A stretch of DNA of 64,000 nucleotides from the NCBI RefSeq assembly GCF_900105335.1, contig NZ_LT629770.1:2666001-2730000 (forward strand), written 5' to 3'. Of this stretch, positions 59,203-64,000 are shown piece by piece (position 1 is the first letter of the stretch; every line of letters begins with the position of its first letter). The notes below the pieces were generated by a model that saw nothing but the letters and a program-made list of their open reading frames with translations, did no database searches and was not told where the DNA came from. The DNA comes from Microbacterium paraoxydans. Its GTDB lineage: Bacteria; Actinomycetota; Actinomycetes; Actinomycetales; Microbacteriaceae. A program made the translations under genes and the position numbers.

Positions 59203-61170
59203 TCAGGCGGTGACGACGGCGCGCGCCGTGGTCGTGCGGCGGACCGCGACGACCACCGTCGTGGCGACGAGCGAGAGCACGCCCCAGACGACGAGGGCGG
59301 CGACGGCGGCCCCGCTCGCCTCCACGAGACCCGCGAAGGCCGGTGCGGTCGGGAGGGCGGCCCCGATGCTCGCGAGCCAGTCGGGCACGGTCGAGATGAG
59401 TCCCGTCGCCACGGCGATGACCCCGATCAGTGCGGCGATCCAGCGTCCGACGCCGCCGAACACCGCGACGAGGGCCTGGTTCACCGCGGCGAACACCACC
59501 CCGGCGAGGACGGCGGTCCCCGCGAACGCCCACCACTCCGCGAGGTCGTAGTCGGCCACGATCTGCACGATGAGCGAGACGAGCAGACCCTGTGCCGCGC
59601 CGATCGCTGCGGCCGGCCAGAACGCGCGGAGGGTGAGGGAGGCGGAGGAGCGTCGTGAGGTGAGGGTGCGCGCCGTGTGGGCACGGAGCACGAGGAAGGA
59701 CGCGAGACCGCCGAACCACAGCACCACCGCGGTGAGCAGCGGGATCGCGGTGGGGCCGAAGAGCGAGCCCATCGAGGAGTCGGTCGCCACGGGGTCGGCG
59801 ATCACCGACGCCAGCGACGTCGACTCCTCGTCGCTGAAGGACGGGAGGGAGTCGGCCGCGGTGCGCAGTCCGCCAGCGAGATCGCCGGTGCCGGTCGCGA
59901 GGGTGTCGAGACCGGTGGCGAGCTCCGTGCTGCCGTCGGCGAGCTGGGTCGCGCCGTCGGCGAGCTGCGTCGCGCCCGACGACAGCGCCCGCGCTCCCGC
60001 GGCCGACTGATCCACGCCCTCTGTCGCGAGGCGGTTGAGCCCGCCGGCGAGCTCGGTCGCCCCGGCGCCCGCCTCGCCGAGCTGGGTGGCGAGCGTGGAG
60101 AAGGACGCGGGAAGCGCGGCGATTCCACCCGCGACCTGGGGGCTGTTGAGGATGCCGGAGGCGGTCCCCGCCGACTTCGCCGCTGCCGCCGCCTTCGCGG
60201 CGAGGTCGGAGAGCTGCCCGCACTCCGCCGAGTCCGGGTCGGCGGCGCACGCCGTGGCCGCCATCGTCCCGAGACCCTGTGCGACCGTGGCCGAGTCCGT
60301 CGCGGCCGACTTCGCCGACGCGCCCGCCGACTGGATGCTACCGGTGAGCTTCTGGACGCCGGCGACCCGGCCCTGCAGCTCAGTCGCCGCGGAGGTGAGT
60401 CCCGCGCCGATCGTCCCTGCGCCGGTCGCCGCCTGCCGCGTCTGCCCCGCGATCGTGTCGAGGCCGGACGCGAGCGTCGAGGCCCCGCTGCCCAGCTCTC
60501 CGGCACCCGCGGCGAGCTGCGTCGCGCCCTCCGGGAGGGCCGCGGCGCCGGTCGCCGCGTCACGGGCACCCTGCGCCAGCTCCAGGGCCCCGTCCGCCGC
60601 ATCGCCGATCTGGTCGCCGATGGTGGTGAAGCCGACGAGGATGTTCTCGGTCGTGGCCTCGGACAGGGTGGTGCCGAGCGTCGAGGCCGCCACGTCGGCG
60701 ATCTGCCCGGTGATGAGGTCGTCCGCCACGAGGCCGTCGTCGGGCGTCGTCACCTGGATCGTCGCCTGCTCCGCGTCCCCGCCGCCGTCCGCGACCGCCT
60801 GACCCGCGGAGGTCGCCGCGGCCGAGAAGTCCTCGGGGATCGTGATGACGGCCTGGTAGGTGCCGTCGGCGAGCCCGTCGGCGGCGTCCTCCTCGTTGGA
60901 GATGACCCACGTGAGGTTCGAGTCGAGATCGTCCGAGCCCTCGACGAGGCCGGACGCGAGCTGTCGCCCGAGGGGAGCGGTCTGGCCGTCGATCTCGACG
61001 GGTTCGTCGAGGTTCACGATCGCCGCGGTCATGGAGTCGAGACGCTCGGTCGGGTTGTAGAGCGCGGCCATGAGGATGCCGCCGATCGCGGCCGGCAGCA
61101 GCAGAACGCCGAGGACGGTGAGCCAGGTGATGGGCTTGCGTGAGCGGGCACGCTCGAGGGGGAGGGTCAT
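59203..61170 (-). CDS. YhgE/Pip domain membrane protein
   Basis: The 655-residue protein has an N-terminal membrane helix, a long external Ala/Gly-rich helical stalk with many near-heptad repeats (GATQLADGATQLADGSTEL type), and five to six C-terminal membrane segments. The phage-infection protein/YhgE family includes receptors or ESX-linked proteins; a role in export of the MMPL substrate is possible. It overlaps the MMPL gene by ATGA, so they form one operon. Confidence 0.82.
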   Translation of the reverse strand: MTLPLERARSRKPITWLTVLGVLLLPAAIGGILMAALYNPTERLDSMTAAIVNLDEPVEIDGQTAPLGRQLASGLVEGSDDLDSNLTWVISNEEDAADGLADGTYQAVITIPEDFSAAATSAGQAVADGGGDAEQATIQVTTPDDGLVADDLITGQIADVAASTLGTTLSEATTENILVGFTTIGDQIGDAADGALELAQGARDAATGAAALPEGATQLAAGAGELGSGASTLASGLDTIAGQTRQAATGAGTIGAGLTSAATELQGRVAGVQKLTGSIQSAGASAKSAATDSATVAQGLGTMAATACAADPDSAECGQLSDLAAKAAAAAKSAGTASGILNSPQVAGGIAALPASFSTLATQLGEAGAGATELAGGLNRLATEGVDQSAAGARALSSGATQLADGATQLADGSTELATGLDTLATGTGDLAGGLRTAADSLPSFSDEESTSLASVIADPVATDSSMGSLFGPTAIPLLTAVVLWFGGLASFLVLRAHTARTLTSRRSSASLTLRAFWPAAAIGAAQGLLVSLIVQIVADYDLAEWWAFAGTAVLAGVVFAAVNQALVAVFGGVGRWIAALIGVIAVATGLISTVPDWLASIGAALPTAPAFAGLVEASGAAVAALVVWGVLSLVATTVVVAVRRTTTARAVVTA

Positions 61171-63953
61171 GCGGGCACCTCGGTCGTTTCTGCGGCGCTC
61201 GGGCGGGGCGCGCGCGTGTCGAGTACGTCGGCGGACGGCCATCCGGCATCCGCGAGGAGGGAGCGGGCCGCGTCGGGGTCGGCGGCCGTGGCGAAGACGG
61301 CGAGCTCTCGGCGCGACCTCGCGTCGCGCAGCATCGCGGCGACCTGGTCGCGCTCGCCGCCGCGGAGCCGGTCCGCGCCGTCGATCACCACGAGCTCGGA
61401 ACGGCCGCGGAGGGCTTCGCGGAGGTCGGCGAGCACCGGGGCGTCGTCACCCGGGAGCACGCAGCCCACGTGGGAACGGACCCAGGCCGCCCGACCGGGG
61501 AGCAGGTGCCCGGCGACGCGGAGGCGTCCGTCGGCCGGAGCGATGCGGGCGCCGACGGTGAGCGCGAGGGCCCGCAGCGTCCCGGCGTCCGCGCCGCTCG
61601 CGACCAGGGCCGCGCCGGGTGCGAGCCGCAGCGACAGTCCCTCCGTCGCCGCGGCGCCCGCGCCGAGCTCCAGGTCATCGGCCGCGACGAGCGACCCGTC
61701 GCTCGGCCACGCCTCGAGGTGCCGTTCGCGTTCCACCGCCTCACCCTCGATGTCCACCCGGGGGAGGATCCGCTCGAGCCACGACGGGATCTCCCACGCG
61801 CGCTCCCCGAGGATCGCCATGAGCGCCGGGATCAGCGTCATGCGCACGAGGAAGGCGTCGAAGGCGATGCCGGCGGCGAGTCCGAGGGCGATGGGCTTGA
61901 GGGAGGAGTCGCCCTCCGGCACGAAGGCGACGAACACCGCGAACATGATGAGGCCGGCCGCCGTGACGACCTTCGCCGAACCGGTGAACCCGCTCCGTAC
62001 CGCGCGCAGAGCTGCGGCCCGTCGGGTGGCGCGGTTCACCGATCCCGCACCCTCGCGGAGGTCGGGATCGTGCACGAAGTCCTCGCGCATCCGCGACACG
62101 AGGAACACCTGGTAGTCCATCGCCAGGCCGAAGAGCACGCCCATGAGGATGATCGGCATGAAGCTGATGATCGGGCCGACCTTCGCGACGTGCAGGAGGT
62201 CGGCGAACCAGCCCCACTCGAAGACCGCCCCGACGACGCCGAAGGCGGCGACGATCGACAGCAGGTAGCCCGCCGCGGCGGTGATCGGCACCCAGAGGGA
62301 GCGGAACACGATGGTGAGGAGGATCAGCGAGAGACCGATCACGAAGATCCCGAACGGCAGCAGAGCCGCCCCGAGCTGATCCGAGATGTCGATGCCGACG
62401 GCGGTGAAACCGGTGACCTTGAGGTCGATGCCGAACTCGTCCAGCCACTCGTCGTGGTGGCTGCGGAGCTCGCGCACGAGATCGGCCGTCGCGGGGTCGT
62501 CGGGAGCCGTCTCCGGGATGATCTGGACGATGCCGGTGTCGGCGGTCTCGTTCGGCGTCGCGAGGGCGACCTCCTTCACGCCGGGAACCTCGGCCACTGC
62601 GTCTCCGAGGTCCTCCATGAGACCGAGCGGATCGGTGGAGGTGACGATGGTGCCGGTGAGGATGAGGGGGCCGTTGAACCCGGGGCCGAACTGCTCGCCG
62701 ACGAGGTCGTAGTTCTGTCGCGCCTCGGAGTCCTTCGGCAAGACGCCGGCGTTCGGCAGGGCGAGGTCGAGGCTGAGAGCGGGGACGGCGACGATGCCGA
62801 GGCCGAGGACGACCGCGAGGGAGACGAGGACGGGGTGCTTCGTCACGCCCTCCACCCACCGACGGCTGCCGCGGGGCTTCGTGACGGCGTCCTTCGCGGG
62901 CGCCTTCTTCGGGGCCTTCGCGCGCTTCGGTCGTCCGGCCACGCGGCCCTTGAGGAATCCGAGCAGGGCCGGGGTCAGTGTCACCGCGATCGCCACGGCG
63001 ACCGCGACGGCCACGGACGCCGCGACGCCCATGGTGGTGAGGAACGGGATGCCCGCGAAGCCCAGGCCGATCAGCGCGATGAGCACGGTGACGCCGGCGA
63101 AGACGACCGCCGACCCGGCCGTGCCCACGGCCCGTGCGGCCGACTCCTCGGGTTCCACGCCGTCCCGGACCTGGTCCTGGTGGCGCGCGACGATGAAGAG
63201 CGCGTAGTCGATCCCCACCGCGAGTCCGAGCATCAGGGCGAGCAGCGGCGTGGTGGAGGAGACGGTCGCGAAGGCGGTCGCCGTGAAGATCCCGGCCATG
63301 GAGATGCCGACACCGAGGATCGCGGTGAGCAGGGGGAGTCCGGCGACCACGAACGACCGGAACGTGACGATGAGCACGAGGAGCGCGATGAGCAGGCCCA
63401 CCGCCTCGGTGAGGGTGACGCCGGGGATCGAGATCGCGAAGAGGTCGCCGCCGAGAGAGGCCTGCGCACCGTCGGGGAGCTCTGCCGCGAGCTCGTCGAC
63501 GGTGGAGCGCAGGGCGTCCTTGGTCTCCTCGGAGACGTCGGTGGACTCACCGTCGAACTGCAGGCGCACGATGGCCGCCGTGCCGTCGTCGTTGATCATG
63601 CCGTTGACCATCTCGTCGTACGGCGAGGTGGCGGCGAGGACCTCGTCGAGGTCGCCGAGCTCCGACACGGCATCCTCGATCGGCTCGCGGTACTCGTCAT
63701 CGGTGATCTCGTCGCCGTCGGCGGCCACGACGATGAACTGCGCATTCGTGCCGCTCACCTGCGGGAAGGAGCGGGAGAGCTGCTCGAGGCCGGCCTGGGA
63801 CTCGGTCCCGGGGATGGAGAACGTGTTGTCGGTGCCGGCGCCGAGGACCACGGCTCCGGCTCCGGCGATGCCGAGGGCGAGGAGCCAGGAGACGAGGACG
63901 CGCCACGGGTGACGGAAGGACCAGCGTCCGAGGGACGAGAGGAGTGTGGACAC
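61167..63953 (-). CDS. MMPL family transporter with degenerate ABC-ATPase-like C-terminal domain
   Basis: The 928-residue protein has an RND-type MMPL core of about 730 residues with twelve membrane segments and two external loops; GDSSLKPIALGLAAGIAFDAFLVRMTLIPALMAILG is a family mark near the end of the core. Residues about 750-920 look like an ABC ATPase that lost its catalytic motifs: SGADAGT in place of Walker A, SELVVIDGAD in place of Walker B. MMPLs export lipids or drugs. A palindrome upstream suggests TetR-like control. The GTG at 63953 is the start. Confidence 0.83.
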   Translation of the reverse strand: MSTLLSSLGRWSFRHPWRVLVSWLLALGIAGAGAVVLGAGTDNTFSIPGTESQAGLEQLSRSFPQVSGTNAQFIVVAADGDEITDDEYREPIEDAVSELGDLDEVLAATSPYDEMVNGMINDDGTAAIVRLQFDGESTDVSEETKDALRSTVDELAAELPDGAQASLGGDLFAISIPGVTLTEAVGLLIALLVLIVTFRSFVVAGLPLLTAILGVGISMAGIFTATAFATVSSTTPLLALMLGLAVGIDYALFIVARHQDQVRDGVEPEESAARAVGTAGSAVVFAGVTVLIALIGLGFAGIPFLTTMGVAASVAVAVAVAIAVTLTPALLGFLKGRVAGRPKRAKAPKKAPAKDAVTKPRGSRRWVEGVTKHPVLVSLAVVLGLGIVAVPALSLDLALPNAGVLPKDSEARQNYDLVGEQFGPGFNGPLILTGTIVTSTDPLGLMEDLGDAVAEVPGVKEVALATPNETADTGIVQIIPETAPDDPATADLVRELRSHHDEWLDEFGIDLKVTGFTAVGIDISDQLGAALLPFGIFVIGLSLILLTIVFRSLWVPITAAAGYLLSIVAAFGVVGAVFEWGWFADLLHVAKVGPIISFMPIILMGVLFGLAMDYQVFLVSRMREDFVHDPDLREGAGSVNRATRRAAALRAVRSGFTGSAKVVTAAGLIMFAVFVAFVPEGDSSLKPIALGLAAGIAFDAFLVRMTLIPALMAILGERAWEIPSWLERILPRVDIEGEAVERERHLEAWPSDGSLVAADDLELGAGAAATEGLSLRLAPGAALVASGADAGTLRALALTVGARIAPADGRLRVAGHLLPGRAAWVRSHVGCVLPGDDAPVLADLREALRGRSELVVIDGADRLRGGERDQVAAMLRDARSRRELAVFATAADPDAARSLLADAGWPSADVLDTRAPRPSAAETTEVPA

Positions 63954-63977
63954 GCGAATCTCCGTGGGGTGCCGGGT

Positions 63978-64000
63978 GGATACACAGGTGTATCCGATAC
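63978..64000. promoter_or_regulatory. TetR-like operator palindrome upstream of the MMPL-YhgE operon
   Basis: GGATACAC (63978-63985) and GTGTATCC (63988-63995) are perfect inverted arms with a 2-bp centre, and GTATC/GATAC overlaps them up to the window end. Such sites are typical for TetR-family repressors. A divergent TetR gene may lie just beyond the window. It is 24-47 bp from the GTG start. Confidence 0.6.

Overview
The window is a 64 kb piece of a high-GC actinobacterial chromosome. Gene content and order point to Microbacteriaceae, most likely Microbacterium. The clues are a proC / short HTH protein / bS22 set, a histidine phosphatase-TlpA-CcdA-ResB-CcsB set, a DIP1984 protein, a TM0106-type nuclease-helicase, and many genes that seem to be transcribed without a 5' leader. 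The genus is inferred from recognised protein families, not from a search. I saw no rRNA, tRNA, CRISPR array, transposase or prophage gene.

Layout. 2-460 is the end of threonine synthase. 679-8362 is a catabolic-type operon: NCS1 permease, HyuA-like hydantoinase/oxoprolinase subunit, three tandem DUF917 (S-methyl-thiohydantoin desulfurase family) proteins and a PucR regulator. 8385-12674 runs leftward with two VOC proteins, an NmrA-like protein, a membrane coiled-coil protein, the RNA ligase RtcB (preceded by a short upstream ORF and a terminator-like hairpin) and a siderophore-interacting protein. 12674-16593 is an iron-siderophore ABC importer behind a DtxR/IdeR-type iron box. 16587-20401 holds a uridine kinase-like protein, a DNA glycosylase, an orphan winged-helix regulator with a leaderless Cys-rich leader peptide, a GNAT and DIP1984. 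20656-30676 has sbcDC, a nucleosidase, nadE, a large nuclease-helicase and a GNAT. 30696-41505 is mostly housekeeping: upp, tadA, a CDF transporter, proC, an ABC-2 exporter, KtrAB-type K+ uptake, an ArsR regulator, a cyclase-family hydrolase, the HTH/bS22 pair, and rhodanese/glutaredoxin/Dabb proteins. 41649-48093 carries two convergent ABC importers, one for polar amino acids and one of the PotABCD/iron type. 48229-51516 has a GNAT, a TSUP permease and aspS. 51649-58382 is the cytochrome c maturation region, interrupted by a thioredoxin reductase-like gene and its divergent MerR regulator. 58489-63953 holds a 2'-5' RNA ligase-like protein, a YhgE/Pip protein and an MMPL transporter with a degenerate ABC-ATPase-like tail; the last two overlap as an operon.

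The most interesting signals are regulatory or structural. (1) A 32-codon upstream ORF with its own promoter, followed by a terminator-like hairpin, sits in front of rtcB and looks like a ribosome-dependent attenuator. (2) A leaderless 33-codon ORF ending in Cys-Cys-Arg-Met-Cys-Arg precedes an orphan winged-helix regulator. (3) At least seven intergenic regions hold stem-within-stem palindromes, mostly at gene 3' ends; three share one sequence family and two share another, the latter flanking the RNA ligase-like gene. (4) About fourteen genes have a -10 hexamer exactly 6 nt before the start codon.
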